Shown piece after piece: positions 1-6,438 of a DNA stretch of 10,991 nucleotides. The notes below the pieces were generated by a model that was given only the letters and a program-made list of their open reading frames with translations, was not told the origin of the DNA and ran no database searches. The stretch covers positions 1 to 10,991 of the forward strand of contig USNX01000023.1 of the NCBI GenBank assembly GCA_900556205.1, given 5' to 3'. This DNA comes from an uncultured Collinsella sp. Lineage in GTDB: Bacteria; Actinomycetota; Coriobacteriia; Coriobacteriales; Coriobacteriaceae. Both the position numbers and the translations under genes were made by a program. Every line of letters starts with the position of its first letter. Positions within the stretch are counted from its first letter, which is position 1.

Positions 1-786
1 TTCCTGAACAAGTGCGACATGGTCGACGATGACGAGCTCATCGACCTCGTCGAGATGGAGACCCGTGAGCTCCTCTCCGAGTACGATTTCCCCGGCGACG
101 ACATCCCCGTCATCCGTGGCTCCGCTCTGGGCGCTCTCGAGGGCGACGCCAAGTGGATGGACGCCATCCGCGAGCTCATGAAGGCTGTCGACGAGTACAT
201 CCCGACGCCTGCTCGTAACAACGACCTCCCGTTCCTGATGGCCGTTGAGGACGTTATGACCATCTCCGGCCGTGGTACCGTTGCTACCGGCCGTGTCGAG
301 CGCGGTGAGCTCAAGCTCAACGAGCCCGTCGAGATCGTCGGCATCAAGGATACCCAGAACACTGTCGTTACCGGTATCGAGATGTTCCGTAAGTCCATGG
401 ACTTCTGCGAGGCTGGCGACAACGTCGGTCTGCTGCTCCGCGGCATCAAGCGTGAGGACATCGAGCGCGGCCAGGTTCTCTGCAAGCCCGGTTCGGTTAC
501 CCCGCACACCAAGTTCACCGGTGAGATCTACGTTCTGACCAAGGAGGAGGGCGGCCGTCACACCCCGTTCTTCGATGGTTATCGTCCTCAGTTCTACTTC
601 CGTACCACCGACGTTACTGGTACGGTCAAGCTCCCCGAGGGCACCGAGATGGCTATGCCTGGTGACCACATCACCATCGAGGGCGACCTCATCCACCCGA
701 TCGCCATGGAGGAGGGCCTGCGCTTCGCTATCCGCGAGGGTGGCCACACCGTCGGTTCGGGCATCGTCTCCACGATCATTGAGTAA
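1..786 (+). CDS. tuf: Elongation factor Tu, 3' part (5' end outside window)
   Basis: EF-Tu is the GTPase that delivers aminoacyl-tRNA to the ribosomal A site. The frame is open from the first base, so the gene starts upstream; 261 codons are visible before TAA. The fragment opens inside the G domain with the G4 guanine-recognition motif NKCD (residues 3-6 of the fragment), and the G5-type motif SALGALEGD follows. The P-loop and switch regions lie outside the window. Barrel domain II begins around [21 protein letters not shown]'s first half, and domain III carries [18 protein letters not shown] followed by the family-typical [13 protein letters not shown]. Codon use is strongly biased to C-ending codons, as expected for a very highly expressed gene. 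A strong terminator lies 28 bases after the stop, so tuf ends its transcript. The internal ATG at 19 is not a start. Identification is essentially certain. Confidence 0.98.
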   Translation, partial: FLNKCDMVDDDELIDLVEMETRELLSEYDFPGDDIPVIRGSALGALEGDAKWMDAIRELMKAVDEYIPTPARNNDLPFLMAVEDVMTISGRGTVATGRVERGELKLNEPVEIVGIKDTQNTVVTGIEMFRKSMDFCEAGDNVGLLLRGIKREDIERGQVLCKPGSVTPHTKFTGEIYVLTKEEGGRHTPFFDGYRPQFYFRTTDVTGTVKLPEGTEMAMPGDHITIEGDLIHPIAMEEGLRFAIREGGHTVGSGIVSTIIE

Positions 787-814
787 ATTAGCTCTTTGAT
801 ATAGCTGACTTAGA

Positions 815-850
815 GAACCCGGCACTTATATGGGTGCCGGGTTCTTTTCT
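815..850 (+). terminator. Rho-independent terminator of tuf
   Basis: A perfect 11-bp stem, GAACCCGGCAC (815-825) with GTGCCGGGTTC (834-844), encloses an 8-base loop and is followed by TTTTCT. It begins 28 bases after the tuf stop and separates tuf from the rpmG-tRNA-secE-nusG unit. Confidence 0.93.
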
Positions 851-990
851 GCAATGGATATTGAGCCGTTGCTGGTGTCGAGAGGATCGATAATGGTCCT
901 GGATGCACCGTCGATTAGCTCTCGATGGCTTCATTGATGTGTTCCAAATATGAATGGATCCACCGAGAACCAATTGACTCGAGGTTTTCA
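851..990. other. Intergenic stretch between tuf terminator and rpmG promoter
   Basis: No coding sequence is convincing here. Two short - strand frames cross it but have no ribosome binding site and no recognisable protein. A weak inverted repeat, TCGAGAG (878-884) with CTCTCGA (919-925), has a 34-base loop and I do not assign it a role. The base composition is more AT-rich than the flanking genes, as expected for promoter-proximal DNA. Confidence 0.5.
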
Positions 991-1018
991 TTGACAGCAC
1001 TTACGTGGAGCTGATAAA
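991..1018 (+). promoter_or_regulatory. Candidate sigma-70-type promoter for rpmG-trnW-secE-nusG
   Basis: A consensus -35 box TTGACA (991-996) is followed after 16 bp by GATAAA (1013-1018), which matches the -10 consensus at four of six positions. It lies downstream of the tuf terminator and about 48 bp before the rpmG start, where a promoter for the next unit is needed. The -35 is perfect but the -10 is only fair, so the assignment is moderate. A perfect 10-bp palindrome CCCGTACGGG (1032-1041) would fall in the leader of this transcript. Confidence 0.55.
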
Positions 1019-1065
1019 GTAACAACTCGTGCCCGTACGGGGCGGAAATGAAAGGTTCAGGATAC

Positions 1066-1215
1066 ATGCGTACTCTAGTTACTCTTGCGTGCACTGAGTG
1101 CAAGCGCCGCAACTATACGACCACCAAGAACAAGTCGACCATGCCTGATCGTATGGAGATCAAGAAGTATTGCCCCTGGTGCCGTCACCACACGCTGCAC
1201 AAAGAGACTCGCTAG
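1066..1215 (+). CDS. rpmG: 50S ribosomal protein L33, zinc-binding form
   Basis: This is a 49-residue protein starting [12 protein letters not shown] and ending HKETR, of normal length for bacterial L33, a small protein of the large ribosomal subunit near the E site. Two CxxC pairs are present (C9/C12 and C36/C39, the latter as CPWC), marking the zinc-ribbon 'C+' paralogue rather than the cysteine-free type. The typical K-N-Y-T-T-x-K-N and M-E-I-K-K-Y-C elements are visible. AAAGG at 1051-1055, ten bases upstream of the ATG, is the likely Shine-Dalgarno. It is followed 13 bases later by tRNA-Trp with no terminator between, so the two are probably cotranscribed with secE-nusG. Confidence 0.96.
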   Translation: MRTLVTLACTECKRRNYTTTKNKSTMPDRMEIKKYCPWCRHHTLHKETR

Positions 1216-1228
1216 TCTCTAGTCACAT

Positions 1229-1304
1229 ACGCCAGTAGTTCAATTGGTAGAGCATCGGTCTCCAAAACCGAGTGTTGAGGGTTCGAGTCCTTCCTGGCGT
1301 GCCA
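1229..1304 (+). tRNA. trnW: tRNA-Trp (anticodon CCA), CCA end encoded
   Basis: All cloverleaf parts can be drawn. The acceptor stem is ACGCCAG (1229-1235) with CTGGCGT (1294-1300), discriminator G1301 and encoded CCA at 1302-1304. The D-arm includes the TTCAATTGGTAGAGC region. The anticodon stem is TCGGT (1255-1259) with ACCGA (1267-1271) around the loop CTCCAAA, with anticodon CCA at 1262-1264. The T-arm contains GGTTCGAGTCC. The total is 76 nt with no intron. It sits between rpmG and secE, so tRNA processing probably cuts it out of a longer mRNA. Confidence 0.97.
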
Positions 1305-1313
1305 GTCATTATT

Positions 1314-1345
1314 CCGTAAGCTCCCACTTGGGGGCTTACGGTTTA
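1314..1345 (+). terminator. Hairpin between tRNA-Trp and secE (partial terminator or processing stem)
   Basis: A 12-bp stem (one G-U pair) pairs 1314-1325 with 1330-1341, with CCGTAAGC at the outer end and loop ACTT. Only TTTA follows, so the U-tract is weak. Because secE starts 36 bases later with its own strong Shine-Dalgarno and no clear promoter lies between, I read this as a leaky terminator, attenuator or mRNA-stabilising stem left after tRNA excision rather than a full stop. Confidence 0.55.
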
Positions 1346-1380
1346 CTCATGTATAAGCGCATTGCGCGGAGGTAACCCAA

Positions 1381-1719
1381 ATGGCCAACAAGAAGAACAA
1401 GAAGAAGGCTCAGCAGTCGGCACCTGCCAACAGCGCTGCCGCCAACTCCAAGGTTGAGGCCAAGAAGGCCGTTGCCAAGAAGAACGAGAAGGCTGCGAAG
1501 TCCAAGAAGAACGAGAAGCCTGGTTTCTTCGCCCGCACCAAGAAGTATTTCGCTTCGGTCAAGTCCGAGATGAAGCGTGTCACGTGGCCCGATAAGAAGG
1601 AGCTCGTGAACTACTCGGTCGTCGTCTGCGCTTCTCTGGTCGTCGTCGGCGTCGTCATCGCTCTGCTCGATGCTGGCTTTGGCGAGGCTCTTGCTCTGTT
1701 CTCTGGATTGAGGGGCTAA
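1381..1719 (+). CDS. secE: Preprotein translocase subunit SecE
   Basis: SecE is the essential clamp of the SecYEG protein-export channel in the plasma membrane. The protein has 112 residues. Residues 1-48 form a Lys/Ala/Asn-rich, probably disordered cytoplasmic extension. The conserved core starts at about residue 49, with the amphipathic helix and signature SEMKRVTWP (62-70). One membrane helix follows at about 78-98. Single-TM SecE of this core type is standard in Actinomycetota and most bacteria. GGAGGT (1368-1373), 7 bases before the ATG, fixes the start. nusG begins 3 bases after the stop, the classic secE-nusG operon. The only peculiarity is the long basic N-terminal tail. Confidence 0.95.
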   Translation: MANKKNKKKAQQSAPANSAAANSKVEAKKAVAKKNEKAAKSKKNEKPGFFARTKKYFASVKSEMKRVTWPDKKELVNYSVVVCASLVVVGVVIALLDAGFGEALALFSGLRG

Positions 1720-1722
1720 ACC

Positions 1723-2259
1723 ATGTCTAAGCGTTGGTACGTCGTTCACACTTACTCCGGATACGAGAACCGCGTAAAGTCCGATCTCGAGCATCGTATC
1801 GAGACCATGGGCATGCAGGACCGTATCTTTGATATCGAGATTCCTATGGAGCGCGTCACCGAGATTAAAGAGGGTGGCAAGCGCGAGACCAAGGATTCCA
1901 AGATTTTCCCGGGTTATGTCTTGGTCCGCATGGAGATGGATGACGATGCTTGGACGTGTGTCCGCAACACGCCCGGCGTCACCGGTTTCCTGGGCGGCAA
2001 CGGTAAGCCTGCACCGCTTTCCCGCGATGAGTACAATAAGATGACTCGTCGTCCCGGTAAGGGCGATTCGCCCAAGCGCACCTCGGTTGATATTCAGGTC
2101 GGCACGTCCGTCCGCGTCACCGATGGCCCGCTTACCGACTTTGATGGCAAGGTCTCCGAGGTTAACACCGAGGCTGGCAAGCTCAAGGTCACGCTGATGA
2201 TCTTTGGCCGCGAGACGCCGGTCGAGCTCGACTTTAACCAGGTCGCTGTCATCGCTTAA
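1723..2259 (+). CDS. nusG: Transcription termination/antitermination factor NusG
   Basis: NusG binds RNA polymerase, affects elongation and pausing, and couples to Rho or to the ribosome through S10. The protein has 178 residues, close to the E. coli length. The NGN domain spans about residues 4-106, starting RWYVVHTYSGYE and containing the conserved IFPGYVLVRM (61-70) and the NTPGVTGFLG element. A short linker leads to the KOW domain (about 124-178), with VGTSVRVTDGPLTDFDGKV and a terminal beta strand. The start lies three bases after secE; GAGGGG at the end of secE (1710-1715) serves as ribosome binding site, implying translational coupling. No insertion of the long actinobacterial or thermotogal kind is present. 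Confidence 0.97.
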   Translation: MSKRWYVVHTYSGYENRVKSDLEHRIETMGMQDRIFDIEIPMERVTEIKEGGKRETKDSKIFPGYVLVRMEMDDDAWTCVRNTPGVTGFLGGNGKPAPLSRDEYNKMTRRPGKGDSPKRTSVDIQVGTSVRVTDGPLTDFDGKVSEVNTEAGKLKVTLMIFGRETPVELDFNQVAVIA

Positions 2260-2379
2260 GTTTTCGTCCGTTCGCGCGAGCGTGCTTCTTCTGTGACTGC
2301 TCATCTCAGGAGTGCTTCTAACACGTGCGTGCTTACGATATAGCAAGTACTTCACACTCGTGATTCGAAAGGAATGACC
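2260..2379 (+). other. nusG-rplK intergenic leader
   Basis: These 120 bases have no terminator after nusG, so read-through into rplK is possible. A weak -10-like TACGAT (2334-2339) has no matching -35. An 8-bp palindrome AAGTACTT (2345-2352) and a small CG-rich stem near 2269-2282 are present. I see no convincing promoter and no L1-type two-helix site here; a better candidate lies between rplK and rplA. Confidence 0.45.
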
Positions 2380-2808
2380 ATGGCTGAGAAGAAGGTTGCC
2401 AACGTCATTAAGCTCCAGATTCCTGCTGGTGCAGCTAACCCCGCTCCTCCCGTCGGCCCCGCCCTGGGCGCTGCTGGCGTGAACATCATGCAGTTCTGCC
2501 AGGCCTTTAACGCCGAGACGCAGGACAAGAAGGGCGACATCATCCCCGTTGAGATCTCTGTCTACGAGGATAAGTCCTTCTCCTTCATCACCAAGACCCC
2601 GCCGGCGGCTCACCTCATCAAGAAGGAGCTGAACCTCAAGTCTGGTTCCGCTAAGCCCCAGGCCGACAAGGTTGGCCAGCTCTCCCAGGAGCAGCTCACC
2701 AAGATCGCCGAGATCAAGATGCCGGACCTCAATGCCAACGACATTGACGCCGCCAAGAAGATCATCGCCGGTACCGCCCGTTCCATGGGCGTCACCATCG
2801 CTGAGTAG
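2380..2808 (+). CDS. rplK: 50S ribosomal protein L11
   Basis: L11 binds the GTPase-associated region of 23S rRNA together with the L10-L12 stalk and is needed for RelA activation. The protein has 142 residues, the standard length. The N-domain includes the proline-rich [19 protein letters not shown] segment (residues 15-33) that contacts factors and thiopeptides, then [11 protein letters not shown]. The C-terminal rRNA-binding domain includes [12 protein letters not shown] and the [11 protein letters not shown] region near the end. An ATG also occurs at 2374, but it abuts the Shine-Dalgarno AAAGGA (2368-2373). The ATG at 2380 has a 6-base spacing and gives the family N-terminus MAEKK, so I start there. 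It is followed by rplA after a structured 117-base gap. Confidence 0.96.
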   Translation: MAEKKVANVIKLQIPAGAANPAPPVGPALGAAGVNIMQFCQAFNAETQDKKGDIIPVEISVYEDKSFSFITKTPPAAHLIKKELNLKSGSAKPQADKVGQLSQEQLTKIAEIKMPDLNANDIDAAKKIIAGTARSMGVTIAE

Positions 2809-2826
2809 CGATTTCTTATGGTAACG

Positions 2827-2852
2827 ACGGGTGCTCCGACCGGGGCGCCCGT
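2827..2852 (+). other. GC-rich hairpin after rplK
   Basis: An 11-bp stem with two G-U pairs joins 2827-2837 to 2842-2852 with tetraloop GACC. It is followed by TTAAAT rather than a run of U, so it is not a good intrinsic terminator. It may stabilise the rplK message or attenuate entry into rplA. A second small hairpin, GTGTGC (2858-2863) with GCACAC (2870-2875), follows directly. Confidence 0.5.
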
Positions 2853-2882
2853 TAAATGTGTGCAATAGGGCACACGATACGA

Positions 2883-2918
2883 TGTGGGAGGGCTCACGCC
2901 CGTTTAACCACAGGAGGT
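2883..2918 (+). promoter_or_regulatory. Candidate ribosomal protein L1 autoregulatory site overlapping the rplA ribosome binding site
   Basis: The RNA can fold as an outer helix TGTGG (2883-2887) with CCACA (2908-2912), an asymmetric internal loop (GA on one side, GTTTAA on the other), and an inner helix GGGC (2890-2893) with GCCC (2898-2901) capped by TCAC. Two short helices around an asymmetric purine-containing loop are the known design of L1 targets on 23S rRNA and on L11-operon mRNAs. The 3' strand ends at the first base of the Shine-Dalgarno AGGAGGT (2912-2918), so bound L1 could block rplA initiation. Structure is seen; L1 binding is inferred. Confidence 0.5.
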
Positions 2919-2925
2919 AATGCAC

Positions 2926-3633
2926 ATGGCTAAGCATGGTAAGAGCTATAACGCCGCTGCCGAGAAGATCGACCGCGCCACGCTCTACACCCCCCTTCAG
3001 GCTGCCAAGCTCATCAAGGAGCTCGACACCGCCAAGTTCGACGAGACCGTCGAGGCCCACTTCCGTCTGGGCATCGATACTCGTAAGGCTGACCAGAACA
3101 TCCGTGGTTCCATCTCCCTGCCCCACGGCACCGGCAAGACCGTTCGTGTTGCCGTCTTCGCCGAGGGCGAGAAGGCCCGCGAGGCCGAGGCTGCCGGCGC
3201 CGACATCATCGGTTCCGACGAGCTCGTCGCCCAGATTCAGAAGGGCGAGATCAACTTCGACGCCGCTATCGCTACGCCGAACATGATGGCCAAGGTTGGC
3301 CGCATCGGTAAGATCCTTGGTCCCCGTGGCCTCATGCCGAACCCCAAGCTCGGCACCGTGACCATGGACGTCGCCAAGATGGTCTCCGAGCTCAAGGCTG
3401 GCCGCGTTGAGTACCGCGCCGACCGCTACGGCATCTGCCACGTGCCCCTGGGCAAGAAGTCCTTCTCTGAGCAGCAGCTCGTCGAGAACTACGCTGCCCT
3501 GTACACTGAGATCCTGCGCGTCAAGCCCTCTTCTGCTAAGGGCAAGTATGTCAAGTCCATCTCCGTGTCTTCCACCATGGGCCCTGGAGTCAAGGTCGAT
3601 CCCGCTGTCCAGCGTGACTTCCTGGCTGAGTAA
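2926..3633 (+). CDS. rplA: 50S ribosomal protein L1
   Basis: L1 forms the mobile L1 stalk of the large subunit, helps tRNA leave the E site, and in many bacteria represses its own operon by binding the mRNA. The protein has 235 residues, the normal size. Domain I comes from both ends. Domain II (about 68-158) contains the family signature [16 protein letters not shown] (128-143), and the C-terminal [12 protein letters not shown] completes domain I. Two ATGs lie six bases apart. AGGAGGT ends one base before the first (2920) but seven bases before the second, which also gives the typical N-terminus MAKHGKSY, so 2926 is chosen. A strong terminator follows, and rplJ/rplL do not come next as they usually would. 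Confidence 0.97.
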   Translation: MAKHGKSYNAAAEKIDRATLYTPLQAAKLIKELDTAKFDETVEAHFRLGIDTRKADQNIRGSISLPHGTGKTVRVAVFAEGEKAREAEAAGADIIGSDELVAQIQKGEINFDAAIATPNMMAKVGRIGKILGPRGLMPNPKLGTVTMDVAKMVSELKAGRVEYRADRYGICHVPLGKKSFSEQQLVENYAALYTEILRVKPSSAKGKYVKSISVSSTMGPGVKVDPAVQRDFLAE

Positions 3634-3669
3634 CTGCTAGTTACTGCCTGAGCAAAGCAAGCATTGCTA

Positions 3670-3708
3670 AAGAAACCCGGTTCTGCCTTGTGCAGGACCG
3701 GGTTTCTT
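3670..3708 (+). terminator. Strong, probably bidirectional terminator between rplA and the convergent phosphoesterase gene
   Basis: AAGAAACCCGGT (3670-3681) pairs perfectly with ACCGGGTTTCTT (3697-3708), and five more pairs (one G-U) continue inward to the loop CTTGT, giving 17 bp in all. The outer A/T pairs supply U-rich tails in both directions (TTTCTT on each strand). It lies 36 bases after the rplA stop and faces the end of the convergent - strand gene, so it can insulate both units. Confidence 0.9.
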
Positions 3709-3724
3709 ACTATCGCGTCAAAAG

Positions 3725-3761
3725 CACCACAAAGGGGACAGTGTCCTCTTTGTGGTGGTTA
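3725..3761 (-). repeat. Palindromic repeat copy 1 (GGACA-core family) at the phosphoesterase stop codon
   Basis: CACCACAAAG (3725-3734) pairs with CTTTGTGGTG (3748-3757), and inner pairs continue to a 3-base loop, giving about 15 bp with one G-T pair. The + strand reads GGGACAG at 3735-3741, the core shared with copies 2-4, which carry it on the - strand; this copy is nearly symmetric in the core. On the - strand the stop TAA (3761-3759) abuts the palindrome. It would act as a terminator hairpin for the - strand gene. Confidence 0.75.
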
Positions 3762-4469
3762 CCAGGGTGTTCTGGCTGTTGAGGACTCGATGGCATCGTG
3801 GCGTTTGAGCTCGCGGCGCATGGTTTGCGAATTGAGCCAGGCTGCCTGCCAGCCACGGATGGGGTAGCGCGTCTGGTCGAGCTCAAACTGCGTATAGCCG
3901 CAGGCGTTGATGATCGTCGTTCCACACACATGCTGCCGCTCGCGCTGAAAATCGCAACCGTAGCTTTGGTGCACATGCCCGTGCACCATGTAGTCGGCCC
4001 CCCAGGACTCAAGCGCCGTGTTAAAGCACTCAAACCCTCGATGCGGTAGATCGTCCAAATCACCCATACCGGCGGCGGGTGCATGGGTAAGCAGAATGTC
4101 GCACCCGCCGACCATCCTAACCTTACGCGACAGCTTACGCATGCGCTTGGACATCTCGCGCTCGGTGTACATGTTGGCGCCGTCGCGATAACGCATGGAC
4201 CCGCCAAGGCCTGCAATGCGAATCCCTCGGTATGTGTACACGCTGTCTTCCACGCAGATACATCCACCCGGTGCATGACGTGCGTAGCGGTCATCGTGAT
4301 TGCCACGCACGTAGATGAGCGGTTTGTTGATGACCGTAACCAAAAACTCAAGATAGTCCGGGTCTAGATCGCCGGCGGACAAAATCAGGTCGACTCCCTC
4401 AAAGCGTTCCTTGCGAAAGCACTCCCAAAGGCATCGTTCTTCGGTATCGGCTATGGCAAGGATCTTCAT
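3759..4469 (-). CDS. Calcineurin-like metallophosphoesterase with altered first metal motif
   Basis: The 236-residue protein has no signal peptide or membrane helix, so it is cytoplasmic. Metallophosphoesterase motifs appear in order: AIADTEE (5-11), SAGDL (31-35), RGNHDD (55-60), LLTHAP (126-131) and HGHVH (163-167). The first motif is normally DxH; here D8 is followed by T9-E10, so the usual metal-binding histidine is replaced by an acidic residue. From memory, related small phosphoesterases with D-E-E/D-T-E forms exist in Firmicutes and Coriobacteriia. The substrate is unknown; phosphodiesters or phosphomonoesters are possible. The start ATG overlaps the stop of the upstream ParB-like/BMP gene (ATGA at 4469-4466), so the two are translationally coupled and probably act together. 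The gene ends at palindrome copy 1. Confidence 0.88.
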   Translation of the reverse strand: MKILAIADTEERCLWECFRKERFEGVDLILSAGDLDPDYLEFLVTVINKPLIYVRGNHDDRYARHAPGGCICVEDSVYTYRGIRIAGLGGSMRYRDGANMYTEREMSKRMRKLSRKVRMVGGCDILLTHAPAAGMGDLDDLPHRGFECFNTALESWGADYMVHGHVHQSYGCDFQRERQHVCGTTIINACGYTQFELDQTRYPIRGWQAAWLNSQTMRRELKRHDAIESSTARTPW

Positions 4470-6382
4470 AGGGCGGTAACTCCCGGCTCATCGTCGAGCT
4501 GCGGAATGGTGCCCACCACGTTGTCCGCCAGCCAATTCATCTCGACAATCTGCGTGCTCGGCAACGGAGGGAAGCCTTCGATCTGTACCACGCCGTTCTG
4601 GCTGTGGAGCTCGCCGCCAAAGGGGTTGATGGAGCCCTCGACAATGCCGTTGCGGAGCAACTGCACGAGTTTGCGCGTCTGGTAGGGTAGGCCCGGAGCG
4701 TAGCGGATGTCGATAACGCCGGAGCTCATGCCGTACCAGTAGTTGACGGCGCGCACTTGGTTGTCATCGCTGGTCTCGTCCCACGTGCCGTGCAGAAGGC
4801 TGCGAACGATGAGCTCGTAGTAACGGCCCCAGTTCCATACCGGCATGGCGATGCCGGAAACCTTGCCATCGACCAGGCGGTGGAGTCCGTAGGCCGTGGG
4901 GTCTTCGAGCGACTTTGACATGTCAGCGCCGGTCATGACGCTCACGCCTTCGCGGCACATGGCCTCGGCAAGACCGCCGGCGGGCACATCGCCCCAGGTG
5001 AGGATAATTTGCGCGCGGGGGTCGAGCAGCGAGGCGCCGATGGCAAAGGCATTGATCTCGCTGAGCGCGCCGGATGCGAAGACCGACGCGTGGTAGCCGA
5101 TGCGATGGTTGTCCGCCATGCTGGCGGCAAGGGCGCCCAGGAGGAACTTGGCCTCGTACATCTTGCCAAAGTACGAACGGACGCTTTGATGGGGAAGGCC
5201 GATAGAGCAGTTGAGGAACCGAACCCGGGGATACTCAACGGCAGCCCTGAGCGTGTATTCCATCAGGCGGTGCGAGGTCGAGAAGATGACGTTTGCTCCA
5301 TGTTTGACAGCCGTTTCCACGGCGGCGTAGAACACATCCGGATCGTGACAGTCCTCGAACGCCTCGGTGCGCACGATACCGCCAAAGTGCTCATCGAGAT
5401 ACTGGCGCCCTTGGTCGTGCAGGCTGTCCCAGCTCGACGCCGCACAGGGGAACTCATGGATAAAGGCGATGCGCAGGGGGTTGGCCGCCGAATAGACGGT
5501 CTTGCCCATAAAGAAGCTGAGCACGCCGGAGGTGGACTTGGCGGGCGACTCCTCCTCATCGACGCTCGGCGCTTCGACAAGATCGACCTTGTCCTCGTCA
5601 TTTTTGCCGGCAATGACCAGCTCGCGCCAAATCTTGCACAGGCGGTTTACGACGATATCCGTCGGCGTATCCAGCAGGCGGTCCTGGTTGTACACATTGA
5701 GGTAGACGAGCATGGCGTCGGCGGGCGTAATGTCCAGGTGGTCGCCGCCTGCGCGAAGGTAGGCGCGCTTAAAGAGCAGGAAGGTGTGGCGCAGGTAGTC
5801 GACCTTTTTCTGCGGCCATTTTTCGATAAGGTACTGACCGAGCATCTTGGCGAGCGTTTCATAGCTTCCCTCACGCGAGAATTCGATCTCGTATAGGGGG
5901 CAGACGCGCCAAAACGCGCAGAACTCACCGTACAGGCGGCTTTCGACGGAATCCCATGTGCCGGGGTAGAGACGGGTGACCTTGGCCGAAACCGTCGGGG
6001 CGTCCAGGAATTTGAGGACACTGACGCGTTTGTTGCCTTCCTGGACATAGAACCGATGCATGAACTCGGTGACGATGATGGGGTCGCGATAGCCCTCGGT
6101 TACCTGGATGTCGTAGAGGTTGGACCACTTGCGGGCGAACTCGGTGTTAAACGGCAGCAGGGGCATAAAGTTGCATGAAAAGGTGGACTGACGGCCTTTG
6201 GTGACCGTGCCGACGACCATTTCGAGCGGAATATCCCTTAGGCCGACATTCTCTCGCTGACCTAAGGGGAGTTGAGCAACCAAGCTATCGAGGTCCGTAA
6301 GGTATGGATGCTCGCTTTGGCTGATGGCGCGACGGCGTCCCTGCTCGCCGCGCTTGCGTGCTTGACGATAGGCCTCTTCCAT
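4466..6382 (-). CDS. Cytoplasmic fusion of a ParB-like segment with a BMP/PnrA-like ligand-binding domain
   Basis: The protein has 638 residues and no signal peptide, lipobox or membrane helix. Residues about 80-140 read like a ParB/Srx-type fold: a YRDPIIVTEF strand, then YVQEGNKRVSVLKFL (112-126), comparable to the ParB G-x-R-R-x-x-A-x helix region. Residues about 145-265 are helical and unassigned, and an acidic linker runs about 262-282. From about 302 (LRIAFIHEFP) to 600 it resembles Bmp/PnrA nucleoside-binding proteins, including YEAKFLLGALAASM (409-422), the IGYHAS strand and NAFAIGASLLDPRAQI (444-459). BMP proteins are normally exported lipoproteins of ABC importers, so a cytoplasmic copy suggests ligand sensing. 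AAGGGAG (6391-6397), 8 bases upstream, supports the start. It overlaps the phosphoesterase by 4 bases. Annotation pipelines likely call it 'BMP family substrate-binding protein', but transport is unlikely. Confidence 0.78.
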   Translation of the reverse strand: MEEAYRQARKRGEQGRRRAISQSEHPYLTDLDSLVAQLPLGQRENVGLRDIPLEMVVGTVTKGRQSTFSCNFMPLLPFNTEFARKWSNLYDIQVTEGYRDPIIVTEFMHRFYVQEGNKRVSVLKFLDAPTVSAKVTRLYPGTWDSVESRLYGEFCAFWRVCPLYEIEFSREGSYETLAKMLGQYLIEKWPQKKVDYLRHTFLLFKRAYLRAGGDHLDITPADAMLVYLNVYNQDRLLDTPTDIVVNRLCKIWRELVIAGKNDEDKVDLVEAPSVDEEESPAKSTSGVLSFFMGKTVYSAANPLRIAFIHEFPCAASSWDSLHDQGRQYLDEHFGGIVRTEAFEDCHDPDVFYAAVETAVKHGANVIFSTSHRLMEYTLRAAVEYPRVRFLNCSIGLPHQSVRSYFGKMYEAKFLLGALAASMADNHRIGYHASVFASGALSEINAFAIGASLLDPRAQIILTWGDVPAGGLAEAMCREGVSVMTGADMSKSLEDPTAYGLHRLVDGKVSGIAMPVWNWGRYYELIVRSLLHGTWDETSDDNQVRAVNYWYGMSSGVIDIRYAPGLPYQTRKLVQLLRNGIVEGSINPFGGELHSQNGVVQIEGFPPLPSTQIVEMNWLADNVVGTIPQLDDEPGVTAL

Positions 6383-6438
6383 GGTGTCTACTCCCTTAGT
6401 CGTTTAAACAACGATATGAACCATGGTACCACGAATGA
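6383..6438 (-). other. Short spacer upstream of the ParB-like/BMP gene
   Basis: The 56 bases hold the ribosome binding site AAGGGAG (6391-6397) and a palindromic GTTTAAAC (6402-6409). No clear -35/-10 pair is visible. If palindrome copy 2 terminates the channel transcript, a promoter must exist here or read-through must occur; I cannot place it. Confidence 0.4.

Noticed and set aside
1032..1041. Perfect palindrome CCCGTACGGG in the rpmG leader as an operator
   Set aside because: Only 10 bp, no second copy in the window, and could be chance; no regulator can be named.
788..1112. Two short - strand frames (70 and 65 codons) between tuf and rpmG
   Set aside because: One begins by reading the tuf terminator and the other overlaps rpmG; neither has a ribosome binding site or protein-like composition.
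2334..2339. -10-like TACGAT before rplK as a promoter
   Set aside because: No -35 element at 16-18 bp and no terminator after nusG that would require a new promoter.
1336..3441. 701-codon open frame on the - strand across secE-nusG-rplK-rplA
   Set aside because: It covers four certain genes on the other strand, runs through their intergenic regions and translates to Leu/Gly/Asp-rich low-complexity sequence typical of antisense to biased codons.
5009..5896. 295-codon + strand frame inside the ParB-like/BMP gene
   Set aside because: Antisense shadow; no start signal and no recognisable protein features, and the - strand product is coherent over its whole length.
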